Source: Mycobacterium dioxanotrophicus
Lineage (GTDB): Bacteria; Actinomycetota; Actinomycetes; Mycobacteriales; Mycobacteriaceae
DNA: 64,000 nt
NCBI RefSeq assembly: GCF_002157835.1
Contig: NZ_CP020809.1
Coordinates: 5,580,001-5,644,000, forward strand
Direction: 5' to 3'
This document shows, one piece after another, positions 52,852-60,327 of the stretch. Each line of letters starts with the position of its first letter. Positions within the stretch are counted from its first letter, which is position 1. The translations under genes were made by a program, and so were the position numbers. The notes beneath the pieces are model-generated. The model had not been told where the DNA came from. It did not search any database and saw only the letters and a program-made list of their open reading frames with translations.

Positions 52852-53421
52852 TCATTCCGGCGTGAGCATCCGGACGATCTGTCCGGAGACGGCCGCGCGC
52901 ACCACGTCCTCGCCGACCTCCTCTAGACCCGTGGCCGATCGCAGGAACGGCTCGAACAACCGCCAACCCATTTGCAGCGCAACGGCATTGGCTGCGGCGA
53001 GGCGTCCCTCTCGTTCATCGGCGAACCGGGGCACCACCCGGTCCACCAGCATCGCCACGTTGGGGAAATGGGACTGCAGCTGCCCCACCGGGTAACCGTC
53101 GAGCAGGGCGCGGGCCATGACCCGCATGTGCCGGTCCATGGCCTGCTCGATCTCACCGGCAGGCGCGCCCCCGTCCAGCAGAACGGTCAGAGACTCTCCC
53201 AGGTGGTCGAGCACCGCCCCGACGAGACGTTCCTTGGTGCCGAAGTGCCGGTAGACCAGCCCGTGGTTCACCCGTGAGCGGGTGGCGATGTCCCGGATGG
53301 AGGTGGCGGCCGGGCCGCGTTCGGCGAAGAGCTCGGCTGCCGCGGCCAGGGTTGCCGCCACCACCTCGTCACGACCGACCGGCGCGGCCCCAGGTTCAGC
53401 CACTGGCGGATCTGTAGTCAT
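52852..53421 (-). CDS. TetR repressor (Rv3405c-like)
   Basis: A 189-residue TetR protein: VVAATLAAAAELFAERGPAATSIRDIATRSRVNHGLVYRHFGTKERLVGAVLDHL is the HTH domain, and a helical ligand domain follows. It is divergent from the alkylsulfatase dioxygenase gene as in M. tuberculosis Rv3405c/Rv3406, where it is a local repressor. A -10 box (TAGTGT) ends 6 nt before the ATG, so translation starts at the 5' end of the mRNA. Two inverted repeats overlap this promoter. Confidence 0.9.
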   Translation of the reverse strand: MTTDPPVAEPGAAPVGRDEVVAATLAAAAELFAERGPAATSIRDIATRSRVNHGLVYRHFGTKERLVGAVLDHLGESLTVLLDGGAPAGEIEQAMDRHMRVMARALLDGYPVGQLQSHFPNVAMLVDRVVPRFADEREGRLAAANAVALQMGWRLFEPFLRSATGLEEVGEDVVRAAVSGQIVRMLTPE

Positions 53422-53430
53422 CTGGCTACA
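53413..53430. promoter_or_regulatory. Operator 1 of the tetR/dioxygenase pair
   Basis: TGTAGTC-N4-GGCTACA, one mismatch from a perfect 7-bp-arm inverted repeat. It overlaps the tetR start codon and -10 box. A second, perfect copy lies 34 bp upstream. Confidence 0.7.
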
Positions 53431-53446
53431 CTAGCCCACATCAAGC

Positions 53447-53464
53447 TGTAGTCACTCGACTACA
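53447..53464. promoter_or_regulatory. Operator 2 of the tetR/dioxygenase pair
   Basis: TGTAGTC-N4-GACTACA, a perfect inverted repeat. It lies near the -35 region of tetR and 33 bp before the dioxygenase start, so it can control both genes. Confidence 0.75.
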
Positions 53465-53496
53465 CCCTGCCCGACCAGCAACAAAGGACCTCACCC

Positions 53497-54375
53497 ATGA
53501 CGATTGCCACCACCGGTCTCACCGTGACAAAACTGGGCAGCCGCATCGGCGCACGCATCGACGGTGTGCGACTCGGCGGCGATCTCGATGCCGACACCGT
53601 CGCCGAGATCCGCCGCGCGCTGCTGCAGCACAAGGTGATCTTCTTCGGCGACCAGCAGCACCTCACCGATGACGCGCAACACGCGTTCGCTCGCCTGCTG
53701 GGGACACCGATCGGCCACCACGCGCTCAAACAGGACGGCGTCCCGATCATCACCCCGATTGACTCCGAATACGCCAAGGCCACCCGCTGGCACACCGATG
53801 TCACCTTCGTGCCGGACTACCCCGCCATCTCGGTCCTGCGTGCTGTGACACTGCCCTCCTACGGCGGATCGACGCTCTGGGCGTCCACTGCCGCCGCCTA
53901 CGACCGGCTGCCCGAGCCCCTCAAACACCTCACCGAGAACCTGCGCGCCGTGCACTCCAACCGCTTCGACTACGCCGCGGCCCCGGCGGTCCAACGCACC
54001 GAGGCGCAGGAGATGATGCGCGTAGCCTTCGAGAAGCCCGATTTCCGCACCGAACATCCGGTGGTGCGGGTGCATCCCGAGACGGGGGAACGCACGTTGC
54101 TCGCGGGCGATTTCACCCGCGGGTTCGTCGGCCTCGACAGCCACGAGTCCCATGTGCTGTTCGAACTCCTGCAGCGGCGGATCACCGCACCGGAGAACAC
54201 CGTCCGTTGGCATTGGGCGCCGGGCGACGTGGCGATCTGGGACAACCGCGCCACGCAGCACCGCGCGGTCGACGACTACGACGATCAGCGGCGCGTCATG
54301 CACCGCGTCACCCTGGCCGGTGACGTGCCGGTCGACGTGCACGGCCGGCCCAGCCGAGTGATCAGCGGGGCGTGA
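53497..54375 (+). CDS. TauD-family Fe(II)/2-oxoglutarate dioxygenase (Rv3406-like alkylsulfatase)
   Basis: A 292-residue TauD/TfdA-fold enzyme. The iron-binding H-x-D is H99/D101 in RWHTDVTF, the distal His is in [13 protein letters not shown], and the 2-oxoglutarate Arg in RRVMHRVTL. Rv3406 cleaves alkyl sulfates to aldehyde and sulfate, supplying sulfur, and the sequence is close throughout. An AAAGGA ribosome site precedes the ATG. It is controlled by the divergent TetR, and should be induced under sulfur need or by an alkyl sulfate. Confidence 0.92.
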   Translation: MTIATTGLTVTKLGSRIGARIDGVRLGGDLDADTVAEIRRALLQHKVIFFGDQQHLTDDAQHAFARLLGTPIGHHALKQDGVPIITPIDSEYAKATRWHTDVTFVPDYPAISVLRAVTLPSYGGSTLWASTAAAYDRLPEPLKHLTENLRAVHSNRFDYAAAPAVQRTEAQEMMRVAFEKPDFRTEHPVVRVHPETGERTLLAGDFTRGFVGLDSHESHVLFELLQRRITAPENTVRWHWAPGDVAIWDNRATQHRAVDDYDDQRRVMHRVTLAGDVPVDVHGRPSRVISGA

Positions 54376-54384
54376 GCGCCCGCC

Positions 54385-56346
54385 TCACATCTTGATCGCC
54401 GGGATCAGCCTGTTGAGGTTCCACAGCCGGTCCCGCCGCGCGGACAGGCAGGAAATGGTCATCGCGCCGGCCCAGATGATCACCAGCGCGATGATCGCCT
54501 GCCACAGCCGGTAATCGATGCCGCCCAGGATCAGCTGACGTAAACCGTTGACGCCGTAGGTCATCGGATCGTACTTGTGGATCACCTGGAACGGTTTCGA
54601 CGTGGTCTCGACGGGATACATGCCGCCGGCGCTCACCAGCTGCAGCATCAGCAATGCCATCACGAGCACCCGGCCCACCGCCGGCCCGACGAGGGCGTTG
54701 ATCGCTTGGGTGGCGGCGACGAACGCGCACGAGATCAACACCATGAACCCGAGCATCGCCCAGGGGTGCGCCGCGTGCATGCCGAGGGCGAACCGCACCA
54801 CGCAGTACAGGATGACGGCCTGGAAGAACCCGATCATCGCCGCGGGCAGGTAGCTGGCGAGCACCACCCGGATCGCCAGCACCTCTGCGGCGATGGCTCG
54901 GCTCTGCAAGGGCCGCAGGATCATCCACAGCACCAGGGCGCCGAAGAACAGCGCCAGCGTGAGGAAGAACGGCGCCATCCCGGTGCCGAAGTTGGGTGCG
55001 GCGTTCTCGTGCGAGGTTTCCAGGTTGACCGGGCCGCCGATGGTGTCGGCGATCGCGTTCTTCTGCTGGGTGCTCCAGTCGGGCACCTGCTTGGCACCTT
55101 CGGCCAGTTTGGTCGCCAGCTCGGCCGAGCCCGACCGCAGCTGCGCCGTGCCCGACTTGAGCTGCACCGCACCGTCATCGAGTTTGGCGATGCCGGTGGC
55201 CAATTCGGCGCTGCCGGAAGACAGCTGTTGCGCCCCGCTGCGTAGCTGGGTCAGCTTGTTGTTGAGGTCCTGCCCCGTGCCGCCGACCTGGTTGAGCGCG
55301 GAGTTGAGCGGGCTGCCGGGAGCGCGCAGGGCTGTGGTCATCGAGATCGCCGCGTTCTCGGCGTCGGTGAGTTGTTGCCGGATCTGCGGTGTGAACTGGT
55401 GCCCGCGCAGCTGATCCTGGATCCCGCGCAGCGTCCCGGCGGCATTGTTGGCCAACGGGTCCGGGCTTCCGGACAACTGATCGATCACCGTGGTCAGCGA
55501 GTTGGCGGCGGTGTCCTGCGCCGTCGCGATCCCGCCGATCTGTTCGTTGGCCTGCTGCAGCGCGGTGGCACCCTTCTGCAGCTGATCGGTGTTGCCGCCG
55601 ATCTGCGACAGCGCCTTGGTCACCGTGACCAACGGGTCGGTGGCCTTGATGATTCCGTCGGAGAGCTGCTTGGCGCCCGAGGCGACCTGCGCCGAACCGG
55701 ACCGCGCGGTGTGCAGGCCGTTCGACAGTTCACCCGCTCCGTCGTCCACCTTCACCGCACCATCGGCGAGCTGCTGCGCACCGTCGGCGGCTTGTTTGAT
55801 GCCGGCACCGGACGAAACCACCACCGACAGCACCTGATTGACCGCCTGTCCGGAGATCCGGGTGGAGACGGCGCCCAGCACCTGGTCGACAGCGGTGCGG
55901 CCGATGCTCGACGAGATGTAGTTGTTGGCGTCGTTGTAGACGGCAATCAGATTGGCCCGCTTCGGTTCCCCCGTCACCGGGGACGCGATCGCCTCGCTGA
56001 AGTCCGGCGGCAACTCCAGCATGAAGTAGTACTTGCCGTGGTCGACGCCCTGGCGCGCCTCATCGAGATCGACGACATGCCAATCCAGGCTGGCATCGTC
56101 GGTCAGGCTCTTGGCGATCTCGTCGCCGGCTTTCACCTGCACCCCGGACACCACCGTCCCGCGGTCGGAATTGACCAGCGCCACAGGCATTTTGTTGACA
56201 TGTCCGAACGGATCCCAATACGCCCACAGGTACAGCGCGCCGTAGACCAGCGGCAGCAGCATCAGCACGATGATCGCCACCCGGGTCAACCGGCTGCGGC
56301 CGAAGCGCTTGATCTCCGAGCCGAGTGCGAGTCCAGCCAGCATCAT
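54385..56346 (-). CDS. YhgE/Pip-type membrane protein with a long periplasmic coiled domain
   Basis: A 653-residue protein of the YhgE/Pip (DUF3533-like) family: first TM (VAIIVLMLLPLVYGALYLWAYWD), a large outside domain (about residues 45-440) of repeated helical heptads such as GAGELSNGLHTARSGSAQVASGAKQLSDG, then five TM segments of an ABC-2-like exporter domain. Relatives are phage receptors or parts of exporters in Gram-positive bacteria. The ATG overlaps the ATPase stop (TGATG), so it forms a unit with the degenerate ATPase and may export a lipid or peptide. Substrate is unknown. Confidence 0.85.
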   Translation of the reverse strand: MMLAGLALGSEIKRFGRSRLTRVAIIVLMLLPLVYGALYLWAYWDPFGHVNKMPVALVNSDRGTVVSGVQVKAGDEIAKSLTDDASLDWHVVDLDEARQGVDHGKYYFMLELPPDFSEAIASPVTGEPKRANLIAVYNDANNYISSSIGRTAVDQVLGAVSTRISGQAVNQVLSVVVSSGAGIKQAADGAQQLADGAVKVDDGAGELSNGLHTARSGSAQVASGAKQLSDGIIKATDPLVTVTKALSQIGGNTDQLQKGATALQQANEQIGGIATAQDTAANSLTTVIDQLSGSPDPLANNAAGTLRGIQDQLRGHQFTPQIRQQLTDAENAAISMTTALRAPGSPLNSALNQVGGTGQDLNNKLTQLRSGAQQLSSGSAELATGIAKLDDGAVQLKSGTAQLRSGSAELATKLAEGAKQVPDWSTQQKNAIADTIGGPVNLETSHENAAPNFGTGMAPFFLTLALFFGALVLWMILRPLQSRAIAAEVLAIRVVLASYLPAAMIGFFQAVILYCVVRFALGMHAAHPWAMLGFMVLISCAFVAATQAINALVGPAVGRVLVMALLMLQLVSAGGMYPVETTSKPFQVIHKYDPMTYGVNGLRQLILGGIDYRLWQAIIALVIIWAGAMTISCLSARRDRLWNLNRLIPAIKM

Positions 56347-57155
56347 CAGTCCTTCCCGGTCAGGATGCGGTGATCGTGTAGGGCATGGGCGGGGGCGTCG
56401 GGGCCGAGCGGGTTGGTGACGCCGACCACGACGGTGCGTTGGGTCGCGATGGCGGCGAGACGTTCGACGGCCGTCGCCCGCCTGGTGTTGTCGCGGACCT
56501 GCTCGAGATCGCCGACCACCAGGATCGGCCGGTTGGAGAACAGCGAGAGGGTGACGCGCAGCAGGAACAGCTCCAGGTCGGACAGGTCGCTGATGAAGGC
56601 CTTCGGCGACGGGGTCGGCACGTCGCCGAACACCAGCGCCAGTTCGGCCGCGCCGGCCTGGTCGGACACCTGCGAATACCACGGCGCGAGCCACCGCCGC
56701 TGCTCGGCGAGAACCGTCTGCACGCTCACGGAGTCCGGCAGATCGTCGATGTCGTCGAACGCCGCGATCGAGCAGTGTTTGCGAATGGCCCGCGGCTGCG
56801 TGTCGCCGCATACGGTCACCGCGCCGTGCGTCGGCTTGAGCCGGCCGGCCAACGTCAGCAGCAACGCTGTCTGGCCCCAGCCGCCGGGCATCTGGATGGC
56901 GTGAAGGCCCCGCGTCAGCTCGAGATCGACATCCGAGAACAGCGGCTCGTGCTCGCCGTCCACGCCGAGACCGATCGCGACGATCAGCGGTTCGTCGTCC
57001 GGTTCGTCATCCGGCTCGTCGGTTCCTGTCGCCTCGTCGACGGCCTCATCTGCGTCGTCAGTCTCTGACTCGGCGGTATCCGATTCGTCCGCCGGTTCGG
57101 CTGGGCCGTCGGCGGGCTGCAACTCGGCCTCGCCCGGTTCGTCCTCTGCGTGCAT
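56346..57155 (-). CDS. Degenerate ABC-type ATPase paired with YhgE/Pip protein
   Basis: A 269-residue protein with a very acidic N-terminal tail (about 30 Asp/Glu in the first 55 residues) and an ABC nucleotide-binding fold from about residue 56. Its motifs are damaged: Walker A reads MPGGWGQTA (Lys replaced by Gln), the signature region reads [11 protein letters not shown] in place of LSGGQ, and Walker [10 protein letters not shown] lacks the catalytic Glu next to Asp. It probably cannot hydrolyse ATP normally and may be a regulatory or structural subunit. GGAAAGAG precedes the chosen ATG; an upstream extension would cross the operators. It shares a divergent promoter with a tetR gene. Confidence 0.78.
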   Translation of the reverse strand: MHAEDEPGEAELQPADGPAEPADESDTAESETDDADEAVDEATGTDEPDDEPDDEPLIVAIGLGVDGEHEPLFSDVDLELTRGLHAIQMPGGWGQTALLLTLAGRLKPTHGAVTVCGDTQPRAIRKHCSIAAFDDIDDLPDSVSVQTVLAEQRRWLAPWYSQVSDQAGAAELALVFGDVPTPSPKAFISDLSDLELFLLRVTLSLFSNRPILVVGDLEQVRDNTRRATAVERLAAIATQRTVVVGVTNPLGPDAPAHALHDHRILTGKD

Positions 57156-57264
57156 GCGGTTGCTCTTTCCGTTGCCCGTTGCCGTCACCGGTCGATTCTG
57201 CGCGGGATGCCATTGCTGCTCCCCACCGAACCGCCGGATCAAAGTCTGCCATCCCCGACATTTC

Positions 57265-57280
57265 GATACCCGCTGGTATC
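57265..57280. promoter_or_regulatory. Operator 1 of the divergent tetR / ATPase-YhgE promoters
   Basis: GATACC-CGCT-GGTATC is a perfect inverted repeat, 31 bp before the tetR ATG and 110 bp upstream of the ATPase start. A second copy begins 21 bp later (two helical turns). Confidence 0.75.
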
Positions 57281-57286
57281 CATTCG

Positions 57287-57300
57287 ATACTCGCGAGTAT
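57287..57300. promoter_or_regulatory. Operator 2 of the divergent tetR / ATPase-YhgE promoters
   Basis: ATACTCGCGAGTAT is a perfect 14-bp palindrome preceded by G, matching operator 1. It overlaps the tetR -10 box (TATGCT, 57298-57303), which ends 7 nt before the ATG. Confidence 0.75.
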
Positions 57301-57310
57301 GCTGCTGGGT

Positions 57311-57928
57311 ATGCCGTCTGTCAAACCCGCCCGCACCAGGCCCACCCGTGGCGAGGTGCGTGACCGGATTCTCGACGCCGCCCTGGCCGTGTTCGCCGCG
57401 GAGGGGTTCGCCGGCGCGACCATCGATGCGATCGGTCAGGCGGCGGGATTCACCAAAGGTGCGGTGTACTCGAACTTCGAATCCAAGGACGAGCTGTTCC
57501 TGGCCTTGCTGGACCGCCAGTTCGAGACTCGGGGTGAACTGATCGCGACCGCCTTCGACAACAGTGGCGGCGACCCGGCCGCCACAGCGCAGGCGTTGAG
57601 CCGATCCATGCTGGAGTCGATCCACGATCAGAACGAGTTCTATCTCGTTCTCACCGAATACTGGCTACGGGCCGTGCGCGATCCGCAACTGCGCGACCGT
57701 CTGATCGCGCGTCGCCGCGCCGCCGTCGAGCAGGCCCTGCATGTCGTCAGCAATGTCACCACCGCATTGCCACGGCAGAACCTGCTGGCGCTGGCCCAAC
57801 TGGTCGTCACGATGTCGACGGGCGTCGCCATGGAGGAAGTGCTCCAACCAGGAACGATCGACGAAACCATGCTGGCCCGCCTCATCGCGGCGTTGGTCGA
57901 AGCGGCGCCGCCCGCTGACGAGGGGTAG
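57311..57928 (+). CDS. TetR repressor of the ATPase-YhgE unit
   Basis: A 205-residue TetR protein with [55 protein letters not shown] as HTH domain and an about 150-residue ligand domain. The ATG giving [14 protein letters not shown] is preferred to an upstream extension because a -10 box and two operator copies lie directly upstream. It faces the ATPase-YhgE genes and probably represses both itself and them. The inducer is likely the exporter's substrate; that is inference. A long hairpin follows the stop. Confidence 0.88.
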   Translation: MPSVKPARTRPTRGEVRDRILDAALAVFAAEGFAGATIDAIGQAAGFTKGAVYSNFESKDELFLALLDRQFETRGELIATAFDNSGGDPAATAQALSRSMLESIHDQNEFYLVLTEYWLRAVRDPQLRDRLIARRRAAVEQALHVVSNVTTALPRQNLLALAQLVVTMSTGVAMEEVLQPGTIDETMLARLIAALVEAAPPADEG

Positions 57929-57936
57929 CCAACTCA

Positions 57937-57999
57937 TGCCGAGTGGCCAGTTATCACACGCATTTTTCGAAATATCGTGCAGTAACTGGCCATTCGGCA
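57937..57999. terminator. Long palindrome at the tetR/oxidoreductase junction (element D)
   Basis: TGCCGA-G-TGGCCAGTTA (57937-57953) pairs with TAACTGGCCA-T-TCGGCA (57983-57999); the single unpaired position is a G-U wobble in RNA, so the stem is 17 bp. The loop also pairs (CACG with CGTG, ATTT with AAAT). It lies between convergent genes, 9 nt after the TetR stop, and probably terminates both. Confidence 0.65.
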
Positions 58000-58020
58000 A
58001 CCCACGGGATCGCCTGTCGC

Positions 58021-59046
58021 TTACGCCAGCCGCCGCGCTTCTTCCAGGATCTCCATGGTGCGCACGGCATCGCGCGGATCGACCGGCACGGGTCCTTCAC
58101 CGCGGATCGCTGCCGCCACGGCGTCGTAGAAGTCTTGGTAGCTGCCGGGATCCAACGCGACAGTGGAGCGTTCATCGCCTGCGCCGACGTGCGCGACGCG
58201 GGTGTCGCGGTCGAAGCCCGGGTCCGAGGGCATGGCGCCGTCGACCCGCAGCGCACGTTCCTGCTGATCGAGGCCTTCAACGACCACGGTTCCTTTGGTT
58301 CCCGACAGCCGGAACCGCGGGCCCATCGCACCCACCAGCGATCCCATGCTCAGGCGGCTCACCACTGCGGATTCGTGTTCCAGCTCGAGGAAGGCGTCGT
58401 CGTCGGCGGCAGCACCGTCGCGCAGTATGCGCAGCCGGGCATGTGCGACAGTGCGGACCGGCCCGAGCAGTTGCACCGCCTGGTCCACCAGATGCGGCCC
58501 GAGATCGAGCAGGACGCCGCCCCCGGCGTCGACCGTCGTCGTGGACTTCCAGGTCTGCCCCAGCTCGGGTTTCCACCATTCGAAGCGGGATTCGAAGGTG
58601 TGCGGAGTGCCCAGTGCACCGTCGGCCAACATGCGTTGAATGGTCCGAAAATCCCTGTCCCACCGACGGTTCTGATAGACGACCAGTGGACGGTCGTGGG
58701 CGACGGCAGCCTCGACGATGCGGTTGGCGTCGGCGACGGTCGGCGCGAAAGGCTTGTCCACCACGACCGCGGCGCCGCGTTCCAATGCCGCCGTGGCGTG
58801 CTCGACGTGCAGTGCGGGAGGGGATGCGACAACGACGAGGTCGAACTGGCCCGACTGCAGCATCTCGGCCGCCGATGCGAAGACCTCGACCGTCGGAGCG
58901 AGGGCACGAGCCCGCTCCGCCCGGGCCGCGTCGGTGGTGACGACGCCGCGCAGCTCGTAGTTCGGATTGGTGGCAAGAAAGCGCGAGTGAAAGAACTCGC
59001 CTGCGACGCCGAACCCGATGACTCCGGCGATGAGACGGTCGGTCAT
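58021..59046 (-). CDS. Gfo/Idh/MocA family oxidoreductase
   Basis: A 341-residue NAD(P)-dependent oxidoreductase: Rossmann motif GVIGFGVAGEFFHSRFL, VVVASPPALHVEHATAALERG, the EKP-type motif as VVVDKPFAPT, and the YQNRRWDRDF and GGGVLLDLGPHLVDQAVQLLG blocks of the second domain. Members act on sugars, inositols or similar. The substrate is unknown. It is followed on the minus strand by hairpin D and is divergent from the secreted protein gene. No signal of operon membership is visible. Confidence 0.9.
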   Translation of the reverse strand: MTDRLIAGVIGFGVAGEFFHSRFLATNPNYELRGVVTTDAARAERARALAPTVEVFASAAEMLQSGQFDLVVVASPPALHVEHATAALERGAAVVVDKPFAPTVADANRIVEAAVAHDRPLVVYQNRRWDRDFRTIQRMLADGALGTPHTFESRFEWWKPELGQTWKSTTTVDAGGGVLLDLGPHLVDQAVQLLGPVRTVAHARLRILRDGAAADDDAFLELEHESAVVSRLSMGSLVGAMGPRFRLSGTKGTVVVEGLDQQERALRVDGAMPSDPGFDRDTRVAHVGAGDERSTVALDPGSYQDFYDAVAAAIRGEGPVPVDPRDAVRTMEILEEARRLA

Positions 59047-59154
59047 GTCAACTCCTCACAGCGGTTGAATAGGAACGTACTCATTGGCGCGGTCAGCGGG
59101 GCCAATCCGCCAGGTAGTACCGCGTGTCCGGATGGGACGCCTTAAGGTGTCGTG

Positions 59155-59697
59155 ATGCGCAGGAGAATGCTGATGGCACTGGTGAGCGCGGCGGTCGGCA
59201 CCGGCGTCGGCTTCCCCGGCGTGGCCGCGGCCGACCCGCCGCCACCTCCGCCCCCGCCACCGCTGAACCTCAACGCGCTCACGTCGGTGAAGCCGTCTGA
59301 CTTCGCGATGCAGAACGGCGAGTACTACGCGTTCGCGGTGCCGGGCGATATCGCATGCGCCATCAGCCGCAGGTCAGGCAACTACGGCTGCACCGGCCCG
59401 CTGCCTGCAGCTCCGGACGGCGCGAACGCCGTCACGGGTGGACAACAGGGTCCGCCCGCATTCCTCAACGACAACCGGCCGCTGTTCGGCTTCGACGGGC
59501 TGCCCAACCGACTGCTACCCGGATCGCGCATCAGCTTCCGCAATGTGACGTGCGGGACCGACGGCACGGTGACGATGTGCAGCAACTCCTACGACGGAGC
59601 GGGATTCGCCCTCACCCCCGGCAGCAGCTACATCCTCGGCGTGAACAACCCACTGCTGCTCAACACCGGCGAAGGGCGCAACCCCTTCGCCAACTAG
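59155..59697 (+). CDS. Secreted mycobacterial protein with Pro tract
   Basis: A 180-residue protein: signal peptide RRRMLMALVSAAVGTGVGFPGVAAADP (AXA cleavage), a run of nine Pro, then a domain with four Cys (AVPGDIACAISRRSGNYGCTGPLP and NVTCGTDGTVTMCSNS), likely two disulfides. It belongs to a family of small mycobacterial exported proteins of unknown function. AAGG lies upstream; a GTG one codon before the ATG is also possible. The 108-bp gap upstream shows no operator. Confidence 0.78.
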   Translation: MRRRMLMALVSAAVGTGVGFPGVAAADPPPPPPPPPLNLNALTSVKPSDFAMQNGEYYAFAVPGDIACAISRRSGNYGCTGPLPAAPDGANAVTGGQQGPPAFLNDNRPLFGFDGLPNRLLPGSRISFRNVTCGTDGTVTMCSNSYDGAGFALTPGSSYILGVNNPLLLNTGEGRNPFAN

Positions 59698-59701
59698 GTG
59701 G

Positions 59702-59715
59702 CGGGTACTTACCCG
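59702..59715 (+). terminator. Small hairpin after the Pro-tract secreted gene
   Basis: CGGGTA-CT-TACCCG forms a 6-bp stem 5 nt after the stop. No U-tract follows, so only a weak or Rho-aided terminator is suggested. Confidence 0.3.
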
Positions 59716-59829
59716 GAGGACAGCTAAACCTTCCCCCTAGCAAGAGAACTATGGCTTCCGGGCGATTACCGTGGCCAGGCTTTTTCGGCAGCATTTCTTC
59801 TCACCAGCCCAAGAGAGGAAATGCCCACA

Positions 59830-60162
59830 ATGACCAACTCCCACCGCAAACTGACCAGCTTCAAGTACGCAGCGACGCTCGTCGGCGCCCTGGCCGTTGT
59901 CGCGTTGGCCCCGGCAACCGCCCACGCACTTCCGGTCAACAACAACGAGGGCGGCGGTTGCCACTACACCGACCAAGACGGTTACGACATCCCGATCGAC
60001 GAGGGCCAGGATGTTTTCGTCGACGGCAAGATCGTGAGCTGCCGCGGGGGATCCATCGTGGTGACCACTGCGCCTGCGAGTTCCGGTGGGGGCATCAAGC
60101 CGTCCAATCCGTCGAAGATCGCGGTCATCGGCACCCTGCCGCGCGCGGCAGCAACGCGCTGA
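59830..60162 (+). CDS. Small secreted protein, Cys-containing
   Basis: A 110-residue protein with a signal peptide (FKYAATLVGALAVVALAPATAHA) and a mature part NNNEGGGCHYTDQDGYDIPIDEGQDVFVDGKIVSCRGGSI with two Cys that could bond. AGAGAGGAA is adjacent to an ATG at 59821, too close for that codon, so I chose the next in-frame ATG 9 nt on. Many small mycobacterial secreted proteins look like this; no function is known. Confidence 0.68.
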   Translation: MTNSHRKLTSFKYAATLVGALAVVALAPATAHALPVNNNEGGGCHYTDQDGYDIPIDEGQDVFVDGKIVSCRGGSIVVTTAPASSGGGIKPSNPSKIAVIGTLPRAAATR

Positions 60163-60327
60163 TCCACTATCCGGCGCAAAACGTGAAGCTGTGACTTCGC
60201 CCGAGTTCAGAATGTAACTGCCGGCTTTCCGGCGCCGGGCGAACGCAAATCCGACGTCGGTGAGTCTGTGCTCCCTACTTTTGACGATCACGAATCAGCG
60301 GACTCAGATGGGAGGACCATCGGCGAT

